A stretch of 64,000 bases of DNA from Mycobacterium gordonae (GTDB lineage: Bacteria > Actinomycetota > Actinomycetes > Mycobacteriales > Mycobacteriaceae): assembly GCF_001417955.2 (NCBI RefSeq), contig NZ_LKTM01000079.1, positions 24,147-88,146 of the forward strand. The letters are read 5' to 3'. Both the position numbers and the translations under genes were made by a program. The notes below the pieces were generated by a model. It did no database searches, had not been told where the DNA came from, and was given only the letters and a program-made list of their open reading frames with translations. Positions 39,484-47,321 of the stretch are shown here, piece after piece (positions within the stretch are counted from its first letter, which is position 1; each line of letters opens with the position of its first letter).

Positions 39484-39528
39484 CATCGGCAAATTTACGC
39501 CGATGTAAGAGTGTTACCTGTGTCACAC
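39484..39528 (-). promoter_or_regulatory. Operator-like repeats upstream of micro-lipoprotein 1
   Basis: Two elements precede the gene. CATCGGC/GCCGATG arms flank an 8-base AT-rich loop at 39484-39505. At 39511-39528, read on the minus strand, GTGTGACACAGGTAACAC resembles the CRP-family consensus TGTGA-N6-TCACA with one mismatch. Either could control the small gene; neither is proven. Confidence 0.4.
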
Positions 39529-39660
39529 TAGCTGGTCGGCCGCCGTCACGGAATACCTAAAACGGACGGCGAGTTGCGTTGCGGCACAACGACCTCGCAC
39601 CGGACACGGGTCAGCCCGACCCGGGTTTGATCGAGTCCCGACCGAGCGCTGCCGGAGTGT

Positions 39661-39804
39661 TCAGCCGATTTGACCCGTGCCTCCGCCACCGACTTCCGGG
39701 GTCCGCACTTGGTCCATCGTGTGACTGCAACCGACCGCGAACAAGGCGAACGCCGCAAGGATCAGGGCTCCCACCGCCTGGACGGTCCTCCGCTTGGTGC
39801 GCAT
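39661..39804 (-). CDS. Micro-lipoprotein 2 (47 residues)
   Basis: A 47-residue ORF with ATG at 39804 and AAAGG eight bases upstream. A very basic N-terminus (MRTKRRTVQ) precedes a hydrophobic segment (AVGALILAAFALFAVG) and Cys26 in AVGC. The tail is 21 residues, Gly rich at the end. Cys26 is at the same residue as in micro-lipoprotein 1, and the two signal regions align without gaps. A small hairpin (CGGGTC/GACCCG, 39607-39623) follows its stop. A different overlapping frame starting two bases earlier is less plausible. Confidence 0.72.
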   Translation of the reverse strand: MRTKRRTVQAVGALILAAFALFAVGCSHTMDQVRTPEVGGGGTGQIG

Positions 39805-39857
39805 TCATCTCGCCTTTCTCCCCCGTGCCGGGGGCGCGCTGGACGTGACTGGCGCCT

Positions 39858-39870
39858 GCGATGCTATCGC
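39858..39870. promoter_or_regulatory. GCGAT-N3-ATCGC inverted repeat upstream of micro-lipoprotein 2
   Basis: A 13-bp inverted repeat, GCGAT-GCT-ATCGC, 54 bp before the start of micro-lipoprotein 2. The same arms occur at 40249-40266 before micro-lipoprotein 3, suggesting a shared control site. Confidence 0.4.
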
Positions 39871-39989
39871 CGCTCAGCGGTTAAGGAGAGGATTTTCGGC
39901 GAATTGTGGAAAATCCTGAATGAATTCAATCGAATGGGGTGATCTGCCATTTTGGCTTTGGGGGTTTAAGCATTCATTCGGTACGTCAG

Positions 39990-40030
39990 CCCGCTGGGAA
40001 CCGACCGCAGGTGCAGCGGTTCCCAGCGGG
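39990..40030 (-). terminator. Hairpin downstream of micro-lipoprotein 3
   Basis: Perfect 14-bp stem (CCCGCTGGGAACCG and its complement) with a 13-base loop, 27 bp after the stop codon of micro-lipoprotein 3. No U-tract follows, as is common for mycobacterial terminators. Confidence 0.7.
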
Positions 40031-40056
40031 TTCCCCCGACGCTCGTAAGAACGTCT

Positions 40057-40215
40057 CTACTGAGTTTCAGGCGGGACGGGGTTGCCGATCGTGCCACCGA
40101 CGGAACCTGCGGTTTGTGCTGTACAACCCGCCGTCGTCAGGGCGAAAGCGGCGGCCAGCACGGCAACCACCACCTTCACGGCCTGAATCCCCCTGCCAGA
40201 TTTACGTACGTTCAT
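40057..40215 (-). CDS. Micro-lipoprotein 3 (52 residues)
   Basis: A 52-residue ORF with ATG at 40215 and an AAGGGGG ribosome site six bases upstream. The N-terminus MNVRKSGRGIQ is basic, followed by hydrophobic AVKVVVAVLAAAFALTTAG and Cys31 in a clear lipobox (TAGC). A 21-residue polar Gly/Thr/Pro tail follows. It has the same architecture as micro-lipoproteins 1 and 2, with its own upstream inverted repeat and downstream hairpin. No known family is recognised. Confidence 0.78.
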   Translation of the reverse strand: MNVRKSGRGIQAVKVVVAVLAAAFALTTAGCTAQTAGSVGGTIGNPVPPETQ

Positions 40216-40248
40216 CGGCTACCCCCTTCATTCGCTGATTTCCCCGGT

Positions 40249-40266
40249 TAGCGATTTGCATCGCTA
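40249..40266. promoter_or_regulatory. TAGCGAT-N4-ATCGCTA inverted repeat upstream of micro-lipoprotein 3
   Basis: A perfect 18-bp inverted repeat 34 bp before the start of micro-lipoprotein 3, with the GCGAT/ATCGC core shared with the site at 39858-39870. The remainder of 40216-40388 shows no other gene. Confidence 0.45.
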
Positions 40267-40388
40267 TCTGGATGCTAACTCCGGCAATGTGTATCGCGAG
40301 CAGTTTTGCCTTGAATCAGCGAATTTCGAATGAGATTCCGATATCGAGAACTCATAAAATGCAGTTGCGCCGGGCGGCCCCCGCCGTC

Positions 40389-40394
40389 TAATGT
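40389..40394 (+). promoter_or_regulatory. -10 element for the LeuA-domain gene leader
   Basis: TAATGT fits the mycobacterial TANNNT -10 consensus. It lies eight bases before GTG 40403, so transcription would begin at or near that codon and a short ORF there would be leaderless. Confidence 0.45.
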
Positions 40395-40402
40395 CTGCCC
40401 TC

Positions 40403-40453
40403 GTGCGTCCTTCACCGCGTGCCGTAGTAGCCAGCACCCGCAGCGGGGTCTGA
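40403..40453 (+). CDS. Candidate leaderless leader peptide (16 residues)
   Basis: GTG-initiated 16-codon ORF (MRPSPRAVVASTRSGV) ending TGA within the leader hairpin. It has no ribosome site but starts where transcription from TAATGT would begin, as mycobacterial leaderless uORFs do. Its stop codon lies in the loop-proximal part of the hairpin, so translating ribosomes would open the structure. It could be a regulatory leader peptide; this is an inference from layout only. Confidence 0.4.
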   Translation: MRPSPRAVVASTRSGV

Positions 40454-40491
40454 TCCAGACCGACCCCCCGCTGTGGGTCGGAAGCTACTAC
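40424..40491 (+). promoter_or_regulatory. Nested long hairpin in the leader of the LeuA-domain gene
   Basis: Outer arms GTAGTAGC (40424-40431) and GCTACTAC (40484-40491) enclose a 13-bp stem, ACCCGCAGCGGGG (40436-40448) with CCCCGCTGTGGGT (40466-40478), including one G-U pair. The 17-base loop contains a further GTCT/AGAC pairing. It sits 37 bp before the start codon. The size and nesting suggest a cis-regulatory RNA or attenuator. Confidence 0.6.
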
Positions 40492-40528
40492 CGTCGGTCG
40501 CTCCTTCGAGCCAGAGAAGACCGGCACA

Positions 40529-41053
40529 ATGACGAACCCGAAGACGAATCCCAGCCAGGACACTTACCGATTCCGCGAATCCGCTTCCGCCAACGCGTGG
40601 TTCGCTCACCACTTCGGGGTGGCACTGCCGCGCGGGTTGGGCGACCCCGGCGACGCAATGCCGTGGGAGCATTTCGTCTCTGTCTACGGCCATACCGCCG
40701 GCCCGGTGCGTTTGGGGCACTGGTCGTGTACCGACGCCGAGCGGCCGGCCACTCGAATGGGTCCGCAGGCGCGCAACTTTCGTGCCGTGATCGCCGTCGG
40801 CGACCGCATCGGCACGTCGACAGCGGCGGCCGGTGGAGCAGTCGCGGCGCTTACCGCGATGTTGCACGGCCGCGGAATCCGCGTGGAGACATTGAACTTT
40901 CACCAGATGTGCGCGGGAGGCGACACGGCTACTTTCGTGCGCGGTACCGATGGCGTGCGCACCGAATGGGCCATGGGGTGGGCTCAGAACTCCACCGAGT
41001 CCGCGTTGCGTGCGGTGGTTGCCTGCGCCAACCGACTGATGGCCGGGTCTTGA
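40529..41053 (+). CDS. Stand-alone LeuA-type allosteric (dimerisation) domain protein
   Basis: A 174-residue protein resembling only the C-terminal regulatory domain of 2-isopropylmalate synthase LeuA. AAAGGAVAALTAMLHGRGIRVETLNFHQM is followed, after a short variable stretch, by the ending ESALRAVVACANRL, which parallels the TASLRAVVSAVNRA end of M. tuberculosis LeuA. The catalytic TIM barrel is absent. It might bind leucine-like ligands or modulate LeuA by heteromer formation. GAGAAG lies upstream of ATG 40529. Confidence 0.72.
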   Translation: MTNPKTNPSQDTYRFRESASANAWFAHHFGVALPRGLGDPGDAMPWEHFVSVYGHTAGPVRLGHWSCTDAERPATRMGPQARNFRAVIAVGDRIGTSTAAAGGAVAALTAMLHGRGIRVETLNFHQMCAGGDTATFVRGTDGVRTEWAMGWAQNSTESALRAVVACANRLMAGS

Positions 41054-41064
41054 GAACGGTCCGT

Positions 41065-42546
41065 CTACAGCGGACGTAGCACGATGTGCATGCCGTCCAT
41101 CGGCACCGGCATGCCGCTGTAGTCCCAGCGTGGCTTGTAGTCGGGGCGCGGCAGCTCCAAACGGTAGCGCCGGAGCAGGCGGTGCAGGATCGTCTTGACT
41201 TCCAACTGGCCGAACACCATCCCGATGCACTTGTGTGCACCGCCGCCGAACGGAGTGAATCCATAGCGGTGCCGCTTGTGCTCGTTGCGCGGTTCGGTGA
41301 ACCGCTCTGGATCGAATTTCAACGGATCGGTCCAAATTTCGGGCAGGCGGTGATTCAGACCGGGGAACGCCGTGATGTTGGTGCCCTTGGGGAGGTAGTG
41401 GCCGAGCAGTTCGGTGTCGCGCACCGTCCGCCGCATCGCCCATTGGACGGGCGTCACCAACCTGATGGACTCGTTCATCACCAGGTCGAGGGACTCCAGC
41501 TTCTCCAGCGACTCGATGTCCAGCGGCCCGTCGCCGAGGCGGTCCGACTCGTCGCGGCAGCGCTGCTGCCACTCAGGGTGCGCCGCCAGGTGGTAGATCA
41601 TCGTGGTCGCTGTCGACGTGGAAGTGTCGTGCGCGGCCATCATCAGGAAGATCATGTGGTTGATGACGTCTTGGTCGGAGAACCGGTTGCCGTCCTCGTC
41701 CTCGGTCTGGCACAACACGGTCAGCAGGTCGTTGCCTTCTTTCCCGCGGCGCTCCTTGACCCGCTCGGCGAAATAGTTCTCCAGCAGCTCCCGCGCCTTG
41801 AGACCGCGCCACCAGGTGAACGGGGGAACGCCCTTACGGATCACCGCGTTGCCGGCGCGGGTGGTGGTGGTGAATGCCTTGTTCACCTTGGTGACCAGCT
41901 CCCGATCGGTGCCGGGTTCGTGCCCCATGAACACCATCGAGGCGATGTCGAGCGTCATCTCCTTCATCGCCGGATACAGCATGAAGCGCGAATCGTTCGT
42001 CACCCAGTCATCGGAGATGACGTGCTGCACCACCTGGTCGATGTGTTCGAGGTAGCCGACCAGGCGGGAGCGGATGAACGCTTCCTGCATGATCCGGCGG
42101 TGAAACATGTGTTCTTCGAAGTCGAGCAGCATCAGCCCGCGGTTGAAGAACGGGCCGATCACCGGGACCCAACCCTGTTGGGAGAAGTCCTTGTTGCGGT
42201 TGGTGTAGATCGTCTGCGCGGCATCGGGTCCCAGCGCTGTGACGAACGGCAGGAACGGCGAGTCGCCGAAGATCAGCGGGCCCCTGGTCTCATACAGGAA
42301 CATCAGGTAATCCGGGCCGCCCCGCAACAACTCGATCATGTGGCCGAGGATCGGCAGGCCGGCGTCACCGACTACCGGCTTGAGTCCGCTCCCCGGGGGT
42401 GGATCGGCCAGGGTTCTCTCCGCGAATTGGGTGTTGCGCAGTCTGCGCTCCACCAAGCCCATGCCGGGAAAATTGTTGAACGACGGCGTAAACCGGCGCC
42501 TCGCTTGGTCGAGGAGATAGTCGGGGGTGCTGATGGTCGTCGTCAT
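41065..42546 (-). CDS. cyp136: Cytochrome P450 136
   Basis: A 493-residue P450 corresponding to Rv3059. The oxygen-binding I-helix motif is MMAAHDTSTS, the K-helix ExxR is ESIR, and the haem Cys is in FGGGAHKCIGMVFGQLE. It has an N-terminal extension before the P450 core. Redox partner and substrate are not visible here. It is divergent from a TetR gene across 120 bp containing a clear palindrome. Confidence 0.9.
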   Translation of the reverse strand: MTTTISTPDYLLDQARRRFTPSFNNFPGMGLVERRLRNTQFAERTLADPPPGSGLKPVVGDAGLPILGHMIELLRGGPDYLMFLYETRGPLIFGDSPFLPFVTALGPDAAQTIYTNRNKDFSQQGWVPVIGPFFNRGLMLLDFEEHMFHRRIMQEAFIRSRLVGYLEHIDQVVQHVISDDWVTNDSRFMLYPAMKEMTLDIASMVFMGHEPGTDRELVTKVNKAFTTTTRAGNAVIRKGVPPFTWWRGLKARELLENYFAERVKERRGKEGNDLLTVLCQTEDEDGNRFSDQDVINHMIFLMMAAHDTSTSTATTMIYHLAAHPEWQQRCRDESDRLGDGPLDIESLEKLESLDLVMNESIRLVTPVQWAMRRTVRDTELLGHYLPKGTNITAFPGLNHRLPEIWTDPLKFDPERFTEPRNEHKRHRYGFTPFGGGAHKCIGMVFGQLEVKTILHRLLRRYRLELPRPDYKPRWDYSGMPVPMDGMHIVLRPL

Positions 42547-42603
42547 TGACGCGCGCTCCTAACCGGTTGTGGTCACCGTCACTAACGCTCAATATTTCGG
42601 ACG

Positions 42604-42621
42604 ACTTGACGCCTGTCAAGT
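42604..42621. promoter_or_regulatory. ACTTGAC-N4-GTCAAGT operator between cyp136 and its TetR
   Basis: A perfect 18-bp inverted repeat with 7-bp arms, 58 bp from the cyp136 start and 45 bp from the TetR start. Position and symmetry fit a TetR-dimer operator controlling both genes. Confidence 0.75.
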
Positions 42622-42666
42622 TTTCTTTTTGGATTGATGTGGTGCAAGGTCAGGATGTGATCACCA

Positions 42667-43314
42667 GTGAGTAGTCCAGCCGCCGACGAGGGGCAGGGAG
42701 CGCCGGCGTCGCGCCGTCGTGGTGACAAACATCGGCAGGCGATCATGCAGGCGGTTCGCGAACTGCTGCAGGAGATGCCGTTCTCAGAGCTCTCGGTCAG
42801 CGCTATCAGCCTGCGAGCCGGGGTAGCCCGCTCGGGCTTCTACTTCTACTTCGACTCCAAGTACTCAGTACTCGCGCAGATCCTGGCCGAGGCGGCCGAA
42901 GAGCTCGAGGAACTGACGCAGTACTTCGCCCCGCGGCAGCCGGGGGAGTCTCCGGAAGAGTTCGCCAAGCGGATGGTCGGCAGCGCCGCGGCGGTTTACA
43001 CCGACAACGACCCGGTCGTCAACGCCTGTAATGCCGCCCGTCACAGCGACGTTGAGATCCGAGAGATTCTCGATCGGCAGTTCGACGTGTTGTTTCGCCA
43101 GATCGTCAGTGTGGTGGACGCCGAGATGAAGGCCGGGACCGCTCGGCCGATCAGTGATGACCTACCCACCCTCGTTCGTACCTTGGCCGGGACCACCGCG
43201 CTCGCGTTGACGGGCGACCCGCTGATGGTGGGGCGGGACAGTGATCTGGAGCGCCGGGTAAAGGTGCTCGAGCAGATGTGGCTCAACGCGTTGTGGGGCG
43301 GCCCGGCGCGGTAG
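42667..43314 (+). CDS. TetR-family regulator (Rv3058c-like)
   Basis: A 215-residue TetR regulator. The helix-turn-helix region is ELSVSAISLRAGVARSGFYFYFDSK, and the ligand domain resembles EthR-type proteins (LPTLVRTLAGTTALALTG). The start is GTG 42667. It is divergent from cyp136 and 28 bp upstream of an SDR in the same direction, so it probably regulates both through the palindrome in the shared region. Confidence 0.88.
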   Translation: MSSPAADEGQGAPASRRRGDKHRQAIMQAVRELLQEMPFSELSVSAISLRAGVARSGFYFYFDSKYSVLAQILAEAAEELEELTQYFAPRQPGESPEEFAKRMVGSAAAVYTDNDPVVNACNAARHSDVEIREILDRQFDVLFRQIVSVVDAEMKAGTARPISDDLPTLVRTLAGTTALALTGDPLMVGRDSDLERRVKVLEQMWLNALWGGPAR

Positions 43315-43342
43315 GTCCGGTACCGCCGGTATCGTTCCGACC

Positions 43343-44221
43343 ATGGTGCAGAGCGGCTCCACGGAGTATTTCGCGGGAAAGCGGTGTTTCGTGACCGGCG
43401 CGGCCAGCGGCATCGGCCGGGCCACGGCGCTGCGGCTGGCCGCACACGGCGCCGAACTGTATCTGACCGATCGCGACGGCGACGGCTTGGCGCAAACCGT
43501 GGCGGACGCCCGGGCGCTCGGCGCGCAGGTGCCCGCGCACCGGGTGCTGGACATCTCGAAGTACGACGAAGTGGCCGCGTTCGCCGCCGACATCCATGCC
43601 GGGCATTCCAGCATGGACGTGGTGCTGAACATCGCCGGTGTGTCGGCCTGGGGGACGGTCGACCGATTGAGCCACGAGCAGTGGAACAAGATGATTTCGA
43701 TCAATCTGATGGGCCCGATCCACGTGATCGAATCCTTCGTTCCGCAGATGATCGCCGCGCGCAGGGGCGGGCACGTGGTGAACGTGTCGTCGGCGGCCGG
43801 AATCGTCGCGCTGCCATGGCATGCCGCATACAGTGCGAGCAAGTACGGACTGCGCGGGCTGTCCGAGGTGCTGCGTTTCGACCTCGCCCGGCACCGCATC
43901 GCGGTGTCGGTGGTGGTGCCTGGCGCCGTGAAGACTCCCTTGGTCAACACCGTCGAAATCGCCGGCGTGGACCGGGAAGACCCGAAAGTGGCCCGCTGGG
44001 TGGACCGCTTCAGCGGCCACGCCGTGTCACCGGAACGGGCCGCCGAGAAAATCCTGGCCGGGGTCGCGAAGAAGCGCTACCTGATCTACACCTCGCAGGA
44101 CATCAGGGCGCTGTATGCGTTCAAGCGGCTGGCCTGGTGGCCGTACAGTGTGGCGATGCGGCAGGTCAACACGATCTTCACGCGGGCGTTGCGCCCGGCG
44201 CCCCCGCAATTGAAGCGTTAG
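43343..44221 (+). CDS. Short-chain dehydrogenase (Rv3057c-like)
   Basis: A 292-residue SDR. Cofactor motif TGAASGIGRATAL, NIAG, catalytic Ser in NVSSAAG and YSASKYGLRG are all present. It corresponds to Rv3057c and is in an operon with the TetR. A C-terminal basic/hydrophobic extension (FKRLAWWPYSVAMRQVN) may touch the membrane. Its substrate may be shared with CYP136. Confidence 0.9.
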   Translation: MVQSGSTEYFAGKRCFVTGAASGIGRATALRLAAHGAELYLTDRDGDGLAQTVADARALGAQVPAHRVLDISKYDEVAAFAADIHAGHSSMDVVLNIAGVSAWGTVDRLSHEQWNKMISINLMGPIHVIESFVPQMIAARRGGHVVNVSSAAGIVALPWHAAYSASKYGLRGLSEVLRFDLARHRIAVSVVVPGAVKTPLVNTVEIAGVDREDPKVARWVDRFSGHAVSPERAAEKILAGVAKKRYLIYTSQDIRALYAFKRLAWWPYSVAMRQVNTIFTRALRPAPPQLKR

Positions 44222-44240
44222 GCCGCCATTTCCGGCCGCA

Positions 44241-44259
44241 GTGCCTGCAGCACAGGCAC
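44241..44259 (+). terminator. Short hairpin after the Rv3057c-like SDR
   Basis: GTGCCTG-CAGCA-CAGGCAC, a perfect 7-bp stem with a 5-base loop, 20 bp after the SDR stop. No U-tract follows. Confidence 0.5.
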
Positions 44260-44363
44260 GTTCGCCGCTTCACGATTTCGGCTCTGCGGCGATTCTGACT
44301 TCCCGTCACGTGCCCTGACGATCTACCTTCTCAGTGGGGGCCGACACATCGGCGGAGGTTGGC

Positions 44364-45608
44364 GTGGACAGCGACGTCGCAAGGATTGTTGCCCGACTCG
44401 ACGAGCAGGCCGCCGCGATCAGTGATGCCCTCTGTGCCGCTGCTCAGGAAGATGTTCCGGAACTTCCCCGCGACGCCAGGATGAGCGAATTGATGCGCGC
44501 CGCAATGCGCGACCAGTTCCACACGATATTCCGCGCTCTGCTTCAGGGCATCGACGTCACCAGGATCGCGGTGCCCGCAACACATACCGAGTACGCCAGA
44601 ACTCTTGCCCGCCGGGGTATTCCGATCAAATCGATGATGCGGGCTCACCGGCTCGGGCAGCGCCGGTTGGGCGAGGCGGTGTTCGCCGAATTACAGGCCG
44701 CCGGGATGGCGCCCGAAACTCAGTCCACCGTGGTGGAAACCCTCGCCAGGACGTTGTCGAAATACGTCGATGTGCTGTCACAGCAGGCCCTTGCGGCCTA
44801 CCAGGGCGAGCACGAGCGACTGACGGCTCGGCACATCGCAACCGAAACCCAGATTCGAGGCGTGCTCGATGGACCCGAATCCTTTGACGTCGAGGCGGTT
44901 TCCACGGCCATCAATTATCCGCTGAGCTGGGAACACCTCGCCCTCATCGTATGGTTCCCGCACGTGGCCGCGGAACACGACCGGTTGGCCAGTGTGTGGG
45001 AGTTCGTTCGCGCGTTGGCGGTGGCCGCGGACGCGACGGCACGCCCACTGCTGGTTGGCGCCGGCCGGGCCGCTTGGTGGGTCTGGCTGCCCTATCGCTC
45101 GGTGCCGGGTGACGCCATCATGAACATTCGCGAATTCGTTCGGCTACGAACGGATGTGCCCAACGTCGCGATCGGGGCGATGGGTTGCGGCGTCGAAGGA
45201 TTCCGCCGATCTCATCGTCAGGCGCAGCGCGCGCGCAAGGCCGCGGAGGGCCGCATCGGTCAGCCGAGTGAGGTGGTCGCGGCGACCGATGCCGGCATCG
45301 TCTCCGCGGCGCTGCTGGACGTGGACCTCGAAGAGATCCGCGGATGGGTGACCGACGTCCTCGGCCCGTTGGCCTCCGATACCGACGACGACGCCCGGCT
45401 GCGTGAGATATTGCGGATCTATCTCCATTTCGGTCGGCCCTTCCGGGTCGCAGAAGAACTGCACGTGCCTCTCGAGGCCGTCAGGGATGACGTGCAGCGA
45501 GCCGTCGCGAGACGGGGCCGTCCGATCGAAGACAAGCGCGGCGTCGAACTCGCCCTGCGGGCCGCTCAGCGATATGGCGCCGCCGTCCTGAAGCCGCTTC
45601 ACGACTGA
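44364..45608 (+). CDS. PucR-like regulator with weak helix-turn-helix
   Basis: A 414-residue paralogue of the regulator at 26261, with an N-terminal helical RsbRD-like domain (GIPIKSMMRAHRLGQRRLGEAVF) and a middle sensor domain. The expected C-terminal helix-turn-helix (around RVAEELHVPLEAVRDDVQRAV) lacks the usual NTV-YR recognition helix, so DNA binding may be altered or lost. I choose GTG 44364 because GGAGG lies five bases before it, over GTG 44334. Confidence 0.72.
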   Translation: MDSDVARIVARLDEQAAAISDALCAAAQEDVPELPRDARMSELMRAAMRDQFHTIFRALLQGIDVTRIAVPATHTEYARTLARRGIPIKSMMRAHRLGQRRLGEAVFAELQAAGMAPETQSTVVETLARTLSKYVDVLSQQALAAYQGEHERLTARHIATETQIRGVLDGPESFDVEAVSTAINYPLSWEHLALIVWFPHVAAEHDRLASVWEFVRALAVAADATARPLLVGAGRAAWWVWLPYRSVPGDAIMNIREFVRLRTDVPNVAIGAMGCGVEGFRRSHRQAQRARKAAEGRIGQPSEVVAATDAGIVSAALLDVDLEEIRGWVTDVLGPLASDTDDDARLREILRIYLHFGRPFRVAEELHVPLEAVRDDVQRAVARRGRPIEDKRGVELALRAAQRYGAAVLKPLHD

Positions 45609-45628
45609 CAGGTCATGCGACCCCGAGG

Positions 45629-46657
45629 TCAGGACGGCATTTCCAGTTCCAGGCGCACCCCAAGCAGCCGGATCGGGCGGTCGAGTTCGAACAGGTCCAG
45701 GATGCGCAGGGCGGCCGCGGCAATGACGTCGGAGTCGATGGTCGGAGCGTTTAGTTTGCGGATCTTGGTGCGGGTGTAGAACGTCGCGGTCCGGACGGTG
45801 ACCGCCACCCGCGTCACGATTCGCTCTGAGGCGACCACGTCGTCGAGCGCTCGTTGGGCCAATTCGGTTACCGCCGAATCCATTTCGGCACGGTCGGTGA
45901 GGTCGCGCGGGAACGTGACGGCGTGGCTGCGCGAGCGCGGCACCCACGGCTGGGAGCTGACCTCGGTGTCGCCGCCGCCCTTGGCGAGCAGCAGCAACCA
46001 CAGCCCGGTGCGGGGGCCGAACGTCGACGTCAACAACTCTCCATCGGTACGGGCCAGCTGCCCCACCGTGCTGATATCAAGGGCAGCAAGCCTTTTCGCC
46101 GTCTTCGGGCCGATGCCCCAGAGCGCGTCGACGGGCCGGTCGGCCATCAGCGCCATCCAGTTGGCATCCGTGAGCTGGAAAACCCCGGCCGGTTTCGCGA
46201 AACCGGTGGCGACCTTGGCGCGTTGCTTGTTGTCGCTGATGCCCACCGAGCAGGACAGTCCGGTCTCCGCCGCGACGACGCTGCGGATGGTTTCGGCGAC
46301 GTTGACGGGGTCACCGGGAGCCGCCACGTACGCCTCGTCCCAGCCCCATACCTCGACGGGATGGCCCAGGTCGCGCAGCAGGCCCATCACCTGCTCGGAC
46401 GCCTCGTCGTAGGCGGCCGGATCGGAGGCGAGGAAGGTGGCGTCCGGACAACGGCGCGCTGCCGCGCGCAACGGCATGCCGGCATGCACCCCGAATTCGC
46501 GCGCCTCGTACGACGCGCAGGTGACGACCTTGCGCGGTTCGGTCGGGTCGCCGCTGCCGCCGACGATGACCGGCAGCCCGACCAGTTCGGGATGGCGGCG
46601 CAATTCGACCGAGGCGAGGAACTGGTCGAGGTCGACGTGCAGGACCCAGCGCGTCAT
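45629..46657 (-). CDS. dinB: Y-family DNA polymerase IV
   Basis: A 342-residue translesion polymerase corresponding to Rv3056 (DinP). Metal-binding acids are in VLHVDLDQFLASVE and VWGWDEAYV. A steric-gate region and helix-hairpin-helix (LWGIGPKTAKRLAALDI) follow. No clear beta-clamp binding motif ends the protein. It is 8 bp downstream of a TetR gene. Confidence 0.92.
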   Translation of the reverse strand: MTRWVLHVDLDQFLASVELRRHPELVGLPVIVGGSGDPTEPRKVVTCASYEAREFGVHAGMPLRAAARRCPDATFLASDPAAYDEASEQVMGLLRDLGHPVEVWGWDEAYVAAPGDPVNVAETIRSVVAAETGLSCSVGISDNKQRAKVATGFAKPAGVFQLTDANWMALMADRPVDALWGIGPKTAKRLAALDISTVGQLARTDGELLTSTFGPRTGLWLLLLAKGGGDTEVSSQPWVPRSRSHAVTFPRDLTDRAEMDSAVTELAQRALDDVVASERIVTRVAVTVRTATFYTRTKIRKLNAPTIDSDVIAAAALRILDLFELDRPIRLLGVRLELEMPS

Positions 46658-46665
46658 GCCCGGGC

Positions 46666-47292
46666 TCAGCGTCCGCAGAGCTTGCGGGCCAGGCCGGCCC
46701 AGCCGTCGGCCAGTGTCTCCGGCGTGTGGCCGCCCTCGGTGATCTGGTGCTCGATATAGCCGATATCGAGCAGCGCCAGCAGCGCGTCGGTCTGGATGTC
46801 CAGGTCGCCGCTGGTGTGCGCGGCCTGCAACAGCACCCGCACATGGGTCCGCAGCACCAGGGCGGCGCCGACGTGTCGCATGTGCGGGTCCCGGCTGGCC
46901 GCGGACATCAGCTCGCGGTGGGCGTGCGCGAAGGCGATGCGTTCGCGGCCGAATGCGATCAGTCTCTCCAGAGGTGGCGCACCGGGACCCAACGGCGGCG
47001 GCCCGAAGAGGAATGCCTGCTGGCTGGCCTTTTCGTCTTCGTCGAGCAGCACCAGCATCAGGCCGGACCGGCTGCCGAACCGGCGGAACAGCGTTCCCTT
47101 GCCGACACCCGCGGCGGCGGCGATGTCGTCCATGGTGACCGCGTCGGCGCCGCGTTGGGTGACCAGCTGACGCGCGGCCTCCAGCAGCAGCGCCCGGTTT
47201 CGCGCCGCGTCGCTTCGCTCCGGCAGCGGCTCCCCGGCCAGGTCTTCGTGCGCAGCAAGCCGCAATCCGCCCCGGTCCTCAATACCGCTCAC
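46666..47292 (-). CDS. TetR-family regulator (Rv3055-like)
   Basis: A 208-residue regulator with helix-turn-helix AVTMDDIAAAAGVGKGTLFRRFGS. It leads into dinB and is divergent from the FMN reductase, with a perfect 14-bp palindrome in between, so autoregulation and control of both flanks are likely. Confidence 0.9.
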   Translation of the reverse strand: MSGIEDRGGLRLAAHEDLAGEPLPERSDAARNRALLLEAARQLVTQRGADAVTMDDIAAAAGVGKGTLFRRFGSRSGLMLVLLDEDEKASQQAFLFGPPPLGPGAPPLERLIAFGRERIAFAHAHRELMSAASRDPHMRHVGAALVLRTHVRVLLQAAHTSGDLDIQTDALLALLDIGYIEHQITEGGHTPETLADGWAGLARKLCGR

Positions 47293-47321
47293 TTCTGCAC
47301 TTTATCGCGGCGGGAATAAAG

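Noticed and set aside
39611..39808. A 65-codon frame starting at ATG 39808 overlapping micro-lipoprotein 2
   Set aside because: Its product is a hydrophilic Arg/Pro/Gly sequence typical of a shadow frame, whereas the alternative frame encodes a coherent lipoprotein signal.
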